A DNA stretch of 64,000 bases from Ooceraea biroi. Its lineage: Eukaryota > Arthropoda > Insecta > Hymenoptera > Formicidae. The stretch is taken from contig NC_039506.1 of NCBI RefSeq assembly GCF_003672135.1, forward strand, positions 9,610,001 to 9,674,000, given 5' to 3'. The notes under the pieces were generated by a model that was given only the letters and a program-made list of their open reading frames with translations, was not told where the DNA came from and did not search any database. Of this stretch, positions 1-13,463 are shown in pieces. How positions within the stretch are numbered: the stretch's first letter is position 1; each line of letters begins with the position of its first letter. The position numbers were made by a program, and so were the translations under genes.

Positions 1-143
1 TCAGTTTTCGATTATTTCGACGCAATTAAAAGCAATTTGACGGCAAATAAAGTACCGAAATACGAGAAAATTTGTGATACGAAATGATTTAAATGACAAT
101 GGATTAAAGTCACCTAGGGAATTATAGTGGGTTAGGTCTTCAG

Positions 144-325
144 TGCTTCGACCCTGTGACACCAACGCCATAATACCCCTGGGTGAATTTTCATCCATGG
201 TAGTTGGAGCGCAGCGTAGCATAACTTCCACTAACTTAGGCGACTCAAATTGGGAAATGTCCCAAGCCGCACTTAGAAATGACTTAATCGATGATGTATC
301 AATTTTCTATTACCTTAACAACTGA
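144..325 (+). CDS. Candidate 3'-terminal coding exon (partial gene)
   Basis: An open frame of about 60 codons runs from a splice acceptor (TTAGGTCTTCAG at 132-143) to a TGA at 323-325. It enters with two bases of a split codon. The residues are mixed and non-repetitive, with stretches such as IIPLGEFSSMVVGAQRS and an acidic end (NDLIDDVSIFYY), which is more protein-like than most open frames here. An AATAAA lies about 160 nt downstream at 486-491, as expected for a last exon. The upstream exons would lie before the window, so function cannot be judged. The opposite strand is also open, so this may be a chance frame. Confidence 0.35.
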
Positions 326-1073
326 AATAATTTTTCAACATATTTCATGTATATATAGTGTAAATTGCAGATTATTATACAAATAGTTCTTTATTTTCCG
401 AATTCTGTATCTATGTAATTTCTTTATGCTATAATATTATATATTAAAAAATACATGTAAAATGTATTATACTTAATAATGTATAAATAAAAAATCTTAT
501 TTAATACATATATTTAATATATATACATATATTTAATACATATACATATAATCTTTATTTATAATTATATATCTAGTATTTCTTTCTGCAATAATAGAAC
601 ATTCTAAAACTTTGAGGAATCCTTGTGAATCTATATCTTCTTCCTGTAATATCGAACTGCTACTCGTGCCTATTAAAAGATGCATACGATGATAAACTCT
701 GAAACTCGTCTCATCGTACTAAGTAAGTTCGGTCGCAAACTTGGGTGGTAAATTTTATTTGCACGGCTAACATGTCGGTACTTGCCGAAGATTTTCCTCC
801 TGATAGTTTCGGGTACAAGTTAAAAAAAACGCTCGAGAGACACTCACGACGTACTTCGCTTTAAGCTCCAGTTGGCGCGAGAAATTTCGGAAAGTTCGGG
901 ACAGGTGTCGACGGGAAAAAGCGGAGCATCCTTCAAGATAAATTGCACATCTCGTCTGACAAAAAAATCTTGTTTTAAAACTTTCAAATGTCGAAATAAG
1001 CTCCGAGTGTTTGGAGTACCGCGTTGTAAACACTGTTCGCGCAAAGCAATTCTCTCGTGATCGTAATCCTATT
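326..1073. other. AT-rich sequence, possible 3' UTR then intergenic
   Basis: The first part may be the 3' UTR of the candidate exon at 144-325. The rest is AT-rich, with TATATA-type simple sequence around 500-570. I see no other gene. Confidence 0.3.
486..491 (+). terminator. Polyadenylation signal AATAAA for the candidate exon at 144-325
   Basis: A canonical AATAAA hexamer lies in AT-rich sequence downstream of the TGA at 325. The base composition makes such hexamers common, so its value depends on the exon call being right. Confidence 0.25.
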
Positions 1074-1328
1074 TTAATTGTCGTATTTTAATTTGAAGAT
1101 GTTGGAAATTAAAATACAAGGAAAGTACTTTCGCAAAGAACGTAAAATCAGAAAACCCACCAGTAAGCAGCCAATTACAATTGTAATCAAGGACTGCTGT
1201 CGTGGACCTCGGTAAACGCTGGAATTGGTAGAACTGCTAGAGGTTTTTGGCTGTGCTTCAAGCTTGATATTTATATTAGCAATGCAAATCAAAATTGCGT
1301 ATGGATCTAATGTTGCAACAATCAACAT
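1074..1328 (-). CDS. Weak candidate terminal exon with one membrane segment
   Basis: This minus-strand open frame of up to 84 codons has no convincing ATG. It has a possible acceptor (caacattag, about 1309-1317). It contains a Ser/Thr-rich linker (KTSSSSTNSS), then a hydrophobic run (SLITIVIGCLLVGFLIL) followed by basic residues (RSLRKYF). That is the layout of a C-terminal membrane anchor. No preceding exon could be joined with confidence. A second minus-strand open stretch at about 1900-2030 is Cys-containing and ends at a possible donor (ATGCAA|GTAATG), but phase and start are unclear. The family is not recognised and a chance ORF is quite possible. Confidence 0.2.
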   Translation of the reverse strand: MLIVATLDPYAILICIANINIKLEAQPKTSSSSTNSSVYRGPRQQSLITIVIGCLLVGFLILRSLRKYFPCILISNIFKLKYDN

Positions 1329-2115
1329 TATGGTATTCTGTGAATATTTACATGAGAATTTATAAAACTAAAATTAAAAGAGACATACACAAATGTTGAT
1401 TACATTTGTATTTTATACATATTTCTATATCATTTTAAATTTAATGTTGTATTTTAATAAAAGAAATCTTTTTGTATATATACTGACAATAAATAGAATT
1501 TAAAGTTTAAAACTGTTCTCTTTCTTTCTCTCTCACTCGTTCTTTCTTTCCCAGCCGGAATAATATTTCATATAATGTCAAAAGTAAATTTTGGAAAGTA
1601 ACTTTCTTATGCTTGTAATTCATAAATATGGAATAAATTATTTATCAAATTATTGTACATTTCCAAAGAAGACACTTTAAACTAACAAACTAAACGACAC
1701 GTGTGTTTAGAATTATAATTATTGCGAAACTTGTAATTAGTTAATTAAATAAAAAATGCAACAAGAAGCGTTATCAGGTACGATACGTAAATACGCTCAC
1801 ATATATCCACGTTATCGAGCACGAATGGGCGTTCATGCGGTAATTAGGCAAAGTACAGATAGTAGTTACGTACGTAAGCCAGATTATTCATCGCATTACT
1901 TGCATTCGCCTGAATCCTCCGTTAATGCAATCTGCATTGCTGATATAAAAGAATATTTTGTTAAGATCACAATTGAAAATTTCGTGAGTACTGCCAGAAT
2001 AATCCCAGCAATCTGGGAAATGTTCTTTTACATATTTACTCGCGAATGAAATATCAATAATATATTTACACGACAAACATACATTGGCAAAATGACCAGA
2101 AAGAGTTTCATTCAA

Positions 2116-5100
2116 TCACGCTTTCCACGTATCTATTATGTAACTTGTCCATTGAGCTAATCCTTCATTTAATTACTCGTAAAAGTTTTAAGTAATTAAC
2201 GCATGCAATTCTACACGTTATTGTAAATTATAAATAATATTTGTAGAATATCATGGGCATATTATTATAACAAGCGATTCATCTTTACTCAGACTTTCAT
2301 ATATCTATTAACTTTGGTAGATGCACTCTCCATTCCGCTGCTGAAAATTTACCAATATAAAATCTAATTCTCTCACACACATGTTTAAAGAATTACAAGA
2401 GTTTAAGAATTATGCATTGTTACAACTTAGAAATATAGCGAATATAAAAAAAGATTGATAGGAATTGTAACCAACGTCTGGGTAACAGATATATAAGTAT
2501 GATTCTTAATGAACATTCTTAATAATAGATCATTTTAGAAGGTATGAAGATGGAACACTGACAGGACAGTCAACGCAAATGGAGAAGAGCTTGATGCCCT
2601 GATACACGAGAGGGATATCAAGGATAGTTGAGATCGTCGAGGAAGCCGACGTGAAGCGCGCGCGATTCAGTAGCGTACAGGGCCGCCTAATTATGTATTC
2701 CCTCGTTGATCGAAATCCCCGTTTTCCATCCGAGCGACCATGTGCCCGCATCGTTGCTCGTTCGAAACGCACTTCGATGGCACCGGTGGTTCAAGCGGAA
2801 CATCTTGTATCGCTCGTCCATAAATCGGCAGCGACGCGCTACGATATCGTTAGCATATATATGTATGTATCGCGTTTTACTCACGTTGTATTCGAATCTT
2901 ATGAACTGCAGTTTTACGTTGGACACGCAATACAAGCGGCTGTTACATGCCGCCAAATGTGCATCATAAAGGAGACGGGTCATGTCATAAAATCGGAAAC
3001 CGGCTGCGGAAAGGGTCTACATATCGCGCCCAAACGCTTTAACTGAAGTTCAGTTAAAGAACTCGTCGGAGTCAAGTTCGTCACAAATACACGTAATCCA
3101 AAGAGCATATAACGCAAAATGGAGGGCGTATCAAGTTCGGCTTTGCTGTTACGATCTGTTTACGCAGCATCTGAAAAAGTGAAACTGTGTAACGAGACGA
3201 TTTACGGTTCGGAGTCAGTTTTCAGTTTCCATTATAAAACTGCAATAAAATGCACCACAATACAGTAACATAAAGTCAATAAAAATAATATAATGTAAAT
3301 ATAAAATAATATAACACAATATAAAATAAATAGTAATTACACAAATCAGATAAAAATAATGAGAATCTGCATAATAACATGCCCAATAGCAAATCAAGTA
3401 ACATAGAAAATTATTTTTAATATCCAGGAATTCATGTGATCTACATTTCTCATTACGCCGCCGATGTCTGTGAGAGGTGGAACGACGTCTTCGGGGTCTA
3501 AGTTACTAGGGAATCCGTGGCGTGGATTCGTAATACCGTAATAATTCACAAATCCTACTTATATACGACACACAATCCGACGTAGCATCCGATCGCGAGG
3601 TGTGGCGTTCCAACTGGAACCACAAGTAATTTATTCGGGTTCGCCAGCACGAGGGCGCGAATAATCATTCAGACTCTCGTGAGCGCGTTTTCATAATCCT
3701 CTTACATTTTCAACGAATTGGGTCGCCAGAAATTATACGTTGTTATATTCGCGATCCGACTGTTCTGTCGCTACATTGGCGATTCGAATACGTGGCGAGA
3801 ATCAATGGTGAAACCGATACGCGCGGCAAAACTTTTACTCAAAATTCTGGTCAATCGTGGTGAACCATAAAGTCTAAGGCTAATCGGGCTTTTCAGATTT
3901 ACAGAAGGAGGGAAAATTGTGGAGGGAAGAAATTATATACAAAGGCGGAAACTGCTGCTCAGAAAAAAAAGAATGCTAAAGCAGGAAAACAGTTGCAAAC
4001 GAGAGATCGTTTGGAATTTGTTCAGAACTCATTTAGAGTTCTCAGAGGATGCTCCTAATTACGCGAAAACGTTAACGTAGATAAATTGGCATGCATTATA
4101 TTTTATAAAAAAAACATTCTTTATTTAAATTATTCTTAATAACAAGAATAGCAAACTTTCTGTTGAGATTATAAATGCAATTATTGCCTACTTTTTAATA
4201 TGTAAGCACATTTCGAATATCCTAATTGATACCGTTGTTCCTTCTTCTTGATTACTACCTGATTATCCGTAAAAAAGTTTCAACGACAAATCCAAGTGTC
4301 TCAGAAAAAGTCGAGAATTGGTTGTCACTCTGAGAAGTTGCGCGTCGAAGTTTCGATCGTCACGGAGGATTTGCATGTTTAATGTAATCGCGTTAATCGA
4401 CGAAAAAGATTCGGGCCTGCGAACGCGGCGCGTGGGGGGAACCAGGTGGGAGAGGATTAAAAGATTCCCGCTGCTTCTTGCAAAGTATCCATAAGTATCC
4501 CATAACGAACTCGAGCACGGCAAAAGTTTTCGCGGCGCCTTATAACGGAAGCTCCATTACCATTCATGGCGATTAGAAAACTGATTGAACAATCGCTCTA
4601 ATCACGGACTATATCTTCGGTACATTGAGCAAATGAGAAACGAGGGAATTTGAAAAGGAGATAAAGGGGTAAAATAATATTTAGCAATTACTTATACTTC
4701 TCATACAGAACCATTAAACGCTTCGATTCTATAATAATATGTTATTTTGATATTATAATATCGTAATGCGGGATAATTATTATAATGCGTTACATTAATT
4801 ACGGTATTGCAATATCCATAATAAAGCATCCATCCGTTCATAATAAACGTATGAGAAATGTTTTATCGCGAACTATCAGCACGCACGACACGTAATAAAA
4901 CTTTAATAAAAGCGCGAAATATAAATATTATATACGCAACGTTGTGCATAATCCGCGACAGCTGAGGTCAGCCAACTTTCCTGGTGAATTAATGGTTGCA
5001 GTATCCTAAATAACTTATTAACGGAACGGATGCAGCTGTACATCTTTACCGTTCTTCTGAAAAAATAACAATGTTATTTCTAGCTCGCTTATAAATAGAA

Positions 5101-6703
5101 AAAATAAGCAGATGCATCGTTACGTGTAGTGAGAAACAACGCTGTTGTGCTGCTGCTACTTTTAACTCTGATAGAATATGGAATATAACCCAGTTCCTTT
5201 TTCACTCTGCAGATTGCACATTCTTCCGTGTGGAATTTATATTTTAGTAAAAGTTCTTAACATGACGCTGTTCATTTGTTAAACATTAAATATCCGTAAG
5301 TCCATGTAACTGTTCGTCCCGTTAATTAACCGACCTGTAGAAAAGAATTGATGCGGTCATTATCGTCATTATTCTCAGATCTGTATCTGTGGAGATGAAG
5401 AGGAGACGCTTCCGCTGCACGATTGTAAAAGCGAAAGGAACGAGATCAGTTTCCTCGATGAAATATAAATTTCGAATCGTGCGAATGAATTATGGACGTG
5501 CTCGGAGAAATGGCTGACCGGTGGTTTTTCCATTAAAATGTTTAAATGATTTAGCGAACGCGCGCGCACGAGCGTAGCAGCCGCAAAATATCTCCTCGTA
5601 GCTGAAGAAGGAGAGAAAAGTGCACGGCGACGAAACTAATAACGCGAACGTGACACTAAATGGAAAAGTATAATATCTGCGCAGGGTACCATTTTTAATT
5701 TTACGTTCCCGGGGAAGGTACGGAAGCACTCGACCGGCGTACACGAAAAATAACGGAGGATAAAAGAGAATTTTGCGGCATCACGTCGATGGGAAATGAG
5801 ATAATAAATACGCGAACGAGACATTACGAGTGAGTTATACTCGAATCGATGGCGGCGGAGAGAGGTCGAGAAATATTGGAGAAGACTATGGTCGAGTTTG
5901 CTAACAAACGCGGATAAGGATTTAAATGTAGCCAACATCCCTCACCCTATACTGCCCGTGGAAATTGATTTCCGCGGAAAAAGGTGAGTGCGATGCGAGT
6001 AATGCGACTTTGTCGGAGTAACGAGATTTCGCATTGAGTGAACGGTTTTCTCAAGAGAACCGTTTGAGAATAAAATTATATTAGCGAATGATATGATATT
6101 TAATGTTGTATAAATATTATCAATGCATTTACACGAAAGCAACACGATACCAAGCAAGTTACAAGAGTGTTTAAACAAAAACGATTTTAATTGAGGGGAA
6201 AATTTGAAACTGCTTTTATAATTAGAGAACCAAGAATTCTATGTAACGTTGCAGAAAAATTATTATGCTGCACAACGAGAGATGTATTTTCTGGATATGA
6301 GAACATACCTCAAAGCAGATGTGGAAATTCGCTCATCGAATTGCCGCGGTATTAAGGCGGAATGTAATTTAGATGCAGGATGGAAAAGTACTAAGCGATG
6401 CAACATGGAATGAAACAGCAGGAATAGACGGACGAGTAAATAAAAATGAAGAGGCGCCGCGTCAAAGAGAACCATGTTTGCATAATATATGAAAATTTCG
6501 AAGCCATCCTCCCGGGGAATCATGAGCGGCAGAGACCAGTCAAGAGACGAAAAAGAAAAGAAGCCTGGCGAAAAGGTCGGAGTAGGTGCACTCCGGCGAA
6601 AGGAGGTCGGAAAATAAGAAGGATCTGCGGGTCACACGGAAACAAGGCGGCAACTGGAGAGTCGCCGGGATTTCCGGAGCCCTTCACTGTGACGAGCCAT
6701 CGC
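2116..6703. other. No gene recognised
   Basis: AT-rich blocks alternate with GC-richer ones (2.6-3.2 kb, 3.45-3.9 kb, 5.5-6.0 kb). The longest open frame (2651-3046, +) is matched by open frames in other phases of the same GC-richer block. It has no splice or start context, so I do not call it. Confidence 0.5.
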
Positions 6704-6725
6704 CGTCGTCGTCGTCGTCGTCGTC
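6704..6725. repeat. (CGT)n microsatellite
   Basis: About seven CGT/GTC units lie in a GC-rich block that ends in CGCGCGC. The poly-Ser and poly-Arg ORFs across it are artefacts of the triplet repeat. Confidence 0.9.
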
Positions 6726-7957
6726 ATTCGCGCGCGCTTTTCTCAGTCAACTTGTATCAAAAGTTGTTTCTTATTTATTTATGAATTATGCGACGCGCTC
6801 TGCCGCGTCAAAGATAGACGTGTTGCGCACAATATCCCGGTATATAAACTTTCCATTCGCTATCACGGAAATAGGCTGTTATCCCAGACCAGAAGGCCGC
6901 GGGGATAGACAGATGAATCCATTGATCGATCCTCGATCGCGCAGCTGGCACGCTTCGAGACACTCGATCGAGCGATAAAAAACTTTCAAACGCACTATTG
7001 TAATTGAACGAAGCGATATCGCACCTGCTGCAGTGCAGATAACCGTTGTAATAAAACGTAAAGTATTCTACATCGAATTAAAAATGTACACTTGCACGTA
7101 TTTACGTAACATCCATTTTCGGATGAGAGGGTACAAGTTGAAAAATTAATGAAAATATAAAAATACGCAGTTTGATTATTTCGATGTCGAAAATTTAACT
7201 TACAAAGTATCTTGATATAATTAATAACTTTTTATTAATTTATATCGACATTTTGGAATCTATAAAAAGAAATTCAATATGTATTATACATAAAATATTT
7301 GCACTTTTATTACGTCACTTTCTTCCTACTAAAGTTAAGCATTTATAGTTTTAGATTATAATTATCATAATCTATAAATCGAATTTCATATACATTTATG
7401 TTTAAATTGCGAATCATCACACGTATCAAATTATTATATATCTTTGTAAAAAGTAATATCATAAATATTTTCTGTCAATTTATTCCGTCTTTATTTTTTT
7501 CATTAACAATTCTCGTTTTACAAATTGATTTCTCTTTATATATAATCGGTTCTTGACAGCGATCTCTCATTCGAACTAATTCAACAGTAGAAATGAAACT
7601 TCTATTTCCACTTTAAGATCTTCCTTGACCCGGCGCTCCTCAGGATCAAATGGCACCGTGGTCTCAACGTGATATGAACTCCAACGGACTCGAGATTCGC
7701 GGCACGTCGAAAGACTTAATTCGTGAAACGTCTAGGAAGGTGGTAAGCATGAATAATCGTCCCTCCGACGCGGCTCAAGCGACTTTTGCAGGCTCGAAAA
7801 GAAGGGGAAACCATCTATTACGGATCATTATCGAATCTCGATTTATAATTCTCGCGAGCTTGCAAGCTCTTGGACCGACTTCTGGTGCTTCATTGAACGA
7901 TTGATCGGTTCTTCAAACGGTATCGTTGTTGAATCGAGAAGTTACCGCAAGAACTTG

Positions 7958-7959
<2 letters not shown>
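6726..7959. other. No gene recognised
   Basis: The segment is AT-rich from about 7.1 to 7.6 kb, with an imperfect AT inverted repeat near 7.17-7.26 kb, and GC-richer afterwards. No splice-bounded ORF was found. Confidence 0.45.
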
Positions 7960-8009
<50 letters not shown>

Positions 8010-8032
8010 TCTCTCTCTCTTTCACTCACTTT
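7960..8032. repeat. (CT)n microsatellite
   Basis: A pure CT run of about 42 nt is followed by interrupted CT/CTTT units to about 8032. It is a perfect mirror-repeat homopurine-homopyrimidine tract and could form triplex DNA. Confidence 0.95.
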
Positions 8033-11000
8033 CTTAAGCGAAAACTCAAGTGAAGATTGAATGAAAGATTTAAACAATTACGATGCACAGCTAGTTGCTA
8101 CGGTAATTGCCACGCCGTCTTTTACTGACGTACGGAACGAAATATAATTACCTCCGAGTATAGATTGTTACTGGTGGAAACGTTCTCACCAACGTCAAAG
8201 TTTTAGCTAATTAAACTATGAGGTTCTCATCTCGAAATCCGTCGTATGACGTTATCGTCTAACCGTGATAACGAGCTTGTCGTTTTCCTCATAGCACCCA
8301 CAATTCGAGAGAAACCGGAAAATTTAATACCACTCTCGTCGATCTGACGCCCAAGACCGGCACAGATCGTTTATCAAACTGCAAATTAACGTACTCATTC
8401 AAATATAGGGGTATATGATGTTTCTAATGTTACGTAACCATCCATTATGATCCATTACCTAAACTTGCAGATTACTACGTAAATGAAGTAGGACGAGCAG
8501 GTGCAACCTGACGAAATCTGATATTTAATTACCTAATTGAGGATGCGGCTAAACTGACGACGCAACGGCAGTCGCTAATTTCGGTAATTCATTTAGGCAT
8601 CGTTAATTCTATCATACTATCAATGTCGCATGCAAATTGCTGATATACATCCATTAACAATAAGTAATCTAGGAAAAGGTTTTAAGAAGAAGAACCAGCT
8701 ATCACTAACTCATATAATAATTAAACACTAAGCAGAGAGCGTAGTAATAATGTAATAAATAGCGGATATTGTTAGCGCTATTCGAAAAAAATGTGTCTGT
8801 CACTGAATAATCTCTCGACTATTTTCTAAGCAGTAATATTATTAAATGATCTCACTTGTTGAATAAAACATGCCGTCCTAGTAAGAGTAAGTTATTATTC
8901 GTTACATCCTGCGGCTAACTGCTTCAGAATATATTTTCGCGGTGCAGAAAATCCAGAAAAACAGGTCGATATTCCGATTGCTCGTAGAATAATTTATGAA
9001 TTCGCGAGCGCGAGCCGCGCATTAATCGATAACTATATCATTTTTCAGTTTCCGTCAGAGAAAACTCGCGTGCATGATGCAACGCCGGTGCTGATTTACG
9101 ATCTGTCGAAAGCTAGCACGCGTTACTCCGTTGTAACGGACATTTCGTCAACGTCGTCTAAACCGGCGTCATAAATCGCGATATCGTTCCTCGTGGATGC
9201 ATATCGTGTCCGATTTATACAGTGCAATGAAATCCTGCACTTGAAAATATTTACCAAACGGCCGAGATAACGGCATTACGCAAAAGTTATAAATCCGCTA
9301 TTCGGGGCAGGGAGAGTTCGTTCTCTGCAGTCCTCGACCAAGAGAAGGTAAGGATCGTGAGTTTCTCTCCCCCTTATAAATTTCCGATGCACTCGAACGT
9401 TTCAAAGCTCTTTTATATCTAAGCGAACGCTTTCACGGGCGTCTTTCCATTCTCTAAAATTCTAAATGCATCCCGACTTACGCGCGAGATTGCTCGATCT
9501 CTTGCCCTTTTGTGAGCAAAGCATGCCTGAACTCTCGCGAGCGAAATGCACTTCACGACCCGTCGACGTTAGCGAACGGCGATAACGTCGATTCTGTTAC
9601 CTTATAGCAGTTGTTTGCTGATTTCATGCGCATCACTTAACTTTGATGAGAAGTAATAGGTTTTGCTTTCGCAAGGAATGTAATATTAATGATTTCAAAG
9701 GAAGTGTCTGTACTATAATTCTCATAATTCAGAATCACTTCTTCTCTGTGAATTCCATTTATCTATTTTATTATATTACGTTAATCTATTTTACGTTAAT
9801 ATTCACTTGTGCTTTTTCTTTAAATGTTCAATCTATCATGAGCTACTACTACTTGAAATATCATGATTTCGTTTCAACAACAATACAAAACACGTATACT
9901 GCAAATTTTCCGAGGCATATTTTGAAGAAAGGTTCTAGTATTATTAGTACCATGTAATGACGTGACATTAATACACACTTGCAATTTCTCGACACGTGTC
10001 TTAACTGCGCAAGCTGTCCGGCTTGCGGATATCTTCAGGAAACGCCTTAGGCATGCCATTGTATCCCTAAGTGTTCCAAACGTTTACAGAATGTCCCCGA
10101 GATGCACTATTGTCTATCCAAATATCCAGAATGTCCGCACGATGCTTCTCGGACACTATTATGCTAGTTAGGTCAGTACATTGTAGGTCTGTTTATTACG
10201 TAATTGCTAGATATGCAAGCTCATTTAAATATGCATTAATGTGCACGCATCATACGTACGCAACTAAAATGCAAATCGCAGCATGCAATTAGTCGTATCC
10301 GTTTAGGTGTTTTAAGATTTGTCCATTAGCGATGTGATGAAAATTGAATAAATTATACCAGAACATTAGCAGGATTAAACACACCGAAATTATATCAGAG
10401 TTAATATGGAGAGGAAAATAGATATAAAATATTTAAATCATACTGCTAACAAATAGAAAATAGAATTTTAATCAATAAGTCATTATTAATAGACAATCTC
10501 ATTTTGGATTAAAATTCTGTTAAGGAAACGTTTAATTAAGAAATTTGAATAAAAAAATTATCTTCTCTCGTCTATCGCACAAATTGGAAATTCAATTTAG
10601 CAAAATGCTTCTTCTCATTGAGCAACTTTGAACAGCTCTAAACAGTTCAGTGGTTCAGGTTCAGATTATTAGGATCTCATCAACCAACAACCATCGTAAC
10701 TTGCTTCCACATATCCACGCTCGAAGGAATATCTACTGATCCTCGTATCCTACGAGGCTGCAGATCGATCGTAATACGACTAACGTGCATGCGTGATCGC
10801 AGCGAGCAGGATAGCAAAAAGCCTCATGGGGGATGGAGTAATCGGAAAAAGAGTACAACATTCAATAAACCCGACACGTAGTTTCCTCGACCAGCCGGGA
10901 CATCCCCGTGCCTTCGCTTATCGATTTAACTCCCGCATTTTCATTTCGCGAAATAGCACGAGATTTTCCGTTCTCCCTCATATCCATCGCGGGTATTCGT

Positions 11001-11049
11001 TCGAACGTAGATTTCGAGCTGAGCATAAAGCTGACAGACGGCACATTCG
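8033..11049. other. No gene recognised
   Basis: This is mixed-composition noncoding-looking DNA. Between 9.0 and 9.6 kb it is richer in CG dinucleotides. The short ORFs lack plausible starts and splice sites. Confidence 0.45.
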
Positions 11050-11900
11050 TCGAGCGTGCAATTTTCTATCCCCTTTTCTTCTCATCTGTACTTCTCCTCG
11101 CCATAGGTACTTCGTGTTCGAGCTTTCTTGCAATTCTCCCTCTCCCCCTCTCTCTCTTTTCTACACTTTTTGTTGTAATATAAAACTGACGTGGAAAATA
11201 GTCGAGCACGCGGTTCTTTTTCCTCATTACGCATTCTATTTCTTGCACTTTCATTCCATTTCTCTTTCTAGACCTCACTTACCTGGCTATATTCGCCTTA
11301 TCTATTCTATTCCTTATTTCCACTCTCCGTTTCGCTCCTGCTCGCATTCTTCTCTGATTTTTCTCCGCACTACATCCCGCCTGAAGTAAAAAAACGGCTG
11401 CACTCATCAAGCACGTAACTCTCCTTTATCCCGCCTTCCTTCTTTCCTTCCCGCACCTTTTATTTTTTTCTTTCTCACAGCTTTCCTTCGCATCTCACCG
11501 TGCAACTCCTTTTCTCCTTTTTTTCGTTGTTTCGTTGTTTCCTCTCTCCTTTTATTCCGTCGTTCATGCGTCCCATTTTTTTTCCACGCTTTACACCCCC
11601 GTTTCTCTTTTGTCCCTGTTTACTTTTCACAACACAATTCTCCTTTTTGCTATTTTCTTTATTACTATTGCCTATTCTCTTTTTTCTCTTTCGTGCTTTT
11701 TTTACATTTCTCTCTTTACAATTTTTGCACGGTTCTTTTTTTTTCGCGTTCTACACCAGTATTCTCTGTTCTTCTCATTCTTCATTACTTTTTTACTTCT
11801 GTCATACGTTAATTCTTTCTTTTTCTAAATTCTCTTTTCACGCGCGTTGCCCTCCTTTGTCGCTCTTTTCCTTCGTTCTTTTGTATTTTAACTTTCTTCT
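11050..11900. repeat. Long pyrimidine-biased tract (+ strand)
   Basis: For about 850 bp the + strand is dominated by C and T with scattered A and G. The sequence is low-complexity but not a simple tandem repeat. The bias produces long Phe/Leu/Ser-rich frames in more than one phase (to 11389 and from 11500 to 12084). These mimic membrane proteins but are composition artefacts. Confidence 0.75.
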
Positions 11901-13292
11901 TCTGTCGACCATCGTAATTTCAGTTTGGGTATTCGTGTTTATACCGGTGCGAGCTTTTGTTCGCGAATTGAAACGGCCTGCAATTACGAGGCCCGGGAAG
12001 TATCACCTGTCGTGCGACGCAATTTCTTCGTGGCTCATTGTTATTGTTCTCTCTTCACTATTCACAGGGCGCTTAACGAGCTAGCCCGATATCGATTTTA
12101 CGCCAGATTTTGTCGCATGCTCCATGAAAATCCATCGAATATGACGATACAGAAAAACCGAAAGCCCGACCGACTATCGAGGACGGAGTGAAATCTTTTT
12201 CGAATATTACGCTATAGCTGAAAAGTAGTTTGATTGTATTTTAGAGGAATGTGAATAATGAACGGGCTGCGCTGTCGACTAAATGCGCAATGCATCTCGA
12301 TCATTGTTAAAACCAGGACTGTCCAACGTTTGATCGGTTTTCAGGATTAAACGTTGATCCAGTCAATCTATTTTACACTGTTCTCTGGTACGTGCTTGAT
12401 TCTCGTATCACTTAAGCGGCTTATTGCAAAAGACCCGTGAATTCAATTTCGAAATCTTATTCCATCGAGCATGCTGCAAGCAAGAATTTCGAAATTGGAC
12501 TCGCATACGGTTTTATTAAAAAATAGCTCCATTAATGAATATTGGATAAGCTCTGCACTTTCTTTTGGAAAGTGTTGCAATTTTAGAATTCTTTCTTTTT
12601 AAAATTGTTTACAAAAACTCAAGTGAGATTTGACGCTCGGAAAACTGATCTCGTAAAGAATAATTATTGAAATATTATTGTAGTTTCTGTGCAAATAGTG
12701 CTAAATATATTTTTGTGTATGTTGAGGGATTATCTATTCAATTCAAAGATAATTTTCGATTTTACGTTTATAGAGTAGATACATCAAATGTAAATACATG
12801 TGTAACAGAGGCGAGAGTGGTAATATGTTGGCGTTGCACACGACATTTCGGATGATAATATCGGTGCAATTTGTCTTTGATACATATACAAATTTTGCTG
12901 ATAACGTTATGGTTATTATTTTGCAACTTTATTACAAGCTCGTACACTGCCGCTTTTCGCTCTGTATCATCGATAATGCTGTGTCCACGCAACAAATAAT
13001 AACGACACCAATATTTTACTGTCAACGTTACCGCTCGTGAAGTATATTATGTTTGCGCGGATCCAATCTATATTCAGGATATTTTTTTATATGTGTAAAA
13101 ATACATTTATCTAAAAAGCATTGTAGAATGGACACATTTATGAATAATTACAAATTTTTATATTTTTTTATGCATTGATTTCTTTACATTGATCGACACT
13201 ATAATCTTCAATACTTTTGACAGATTTTATACATATCATTCTTCATCACGATATGTAAAAAAACAACTCTTTCTGAAATTATTATTAATATT
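11901..13292. other. No gene recognised
   Basis: A GC-richer block extends to about 12.2 kb, then AT-rich DNA. The short overlapping ORFs between 12.67 and 13.04 kb occur on both strands and have no splice context. Confidence 0.45.
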
Positions 13293-13463
13293 CCAAAATA
13301 TTAAAATTAATTATCAATTTTGGCAAAAATTTTCAATAAGTTATTACTATAATTATATTACTAATATAACTTTTTAAATTGATAATTATTAGTATAATAT
13401 AATTATAGTAGTAACTTATTGAAAATTTTTGTCAAAATTGATAATTACTTTTAATATTTTGGG
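13293..13463. repeat. AT-rich hairpin, arms of about 73 bp
   Basis: The left arm (about 13293-13365) and the right arm (about 13389-13463) are near-perfect reverse complements with a loop of roughly 23 nt. For example, CAAAAATTTTCAATAAG in the left arm is answered by CTTATTGAAAATTTTTG in the right arm. Length and symmetry fit a small palindromic MITE remnant. No clear target-site duplication was identified. Confidence 0.8.

Noticed and set aside
2651..3046. 131-codon + strand ORF
   Set aside because: Overlapping frames on both strands are open through the same GC-richer block, with no start or splice support.
10793..11389. 198-codon + strand ORF
   Set aside because: It starts at a non-ATG codon, and its second half lies in the pyrimidine-rich tract, where several phases are open.
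11500..12084. 194-codon + strand ORF resembling a membrane protein
   Set aside because: The Phe/Leu/Ser-only content follows directly from CT-rich DNA; another phase gives a similar peptide.
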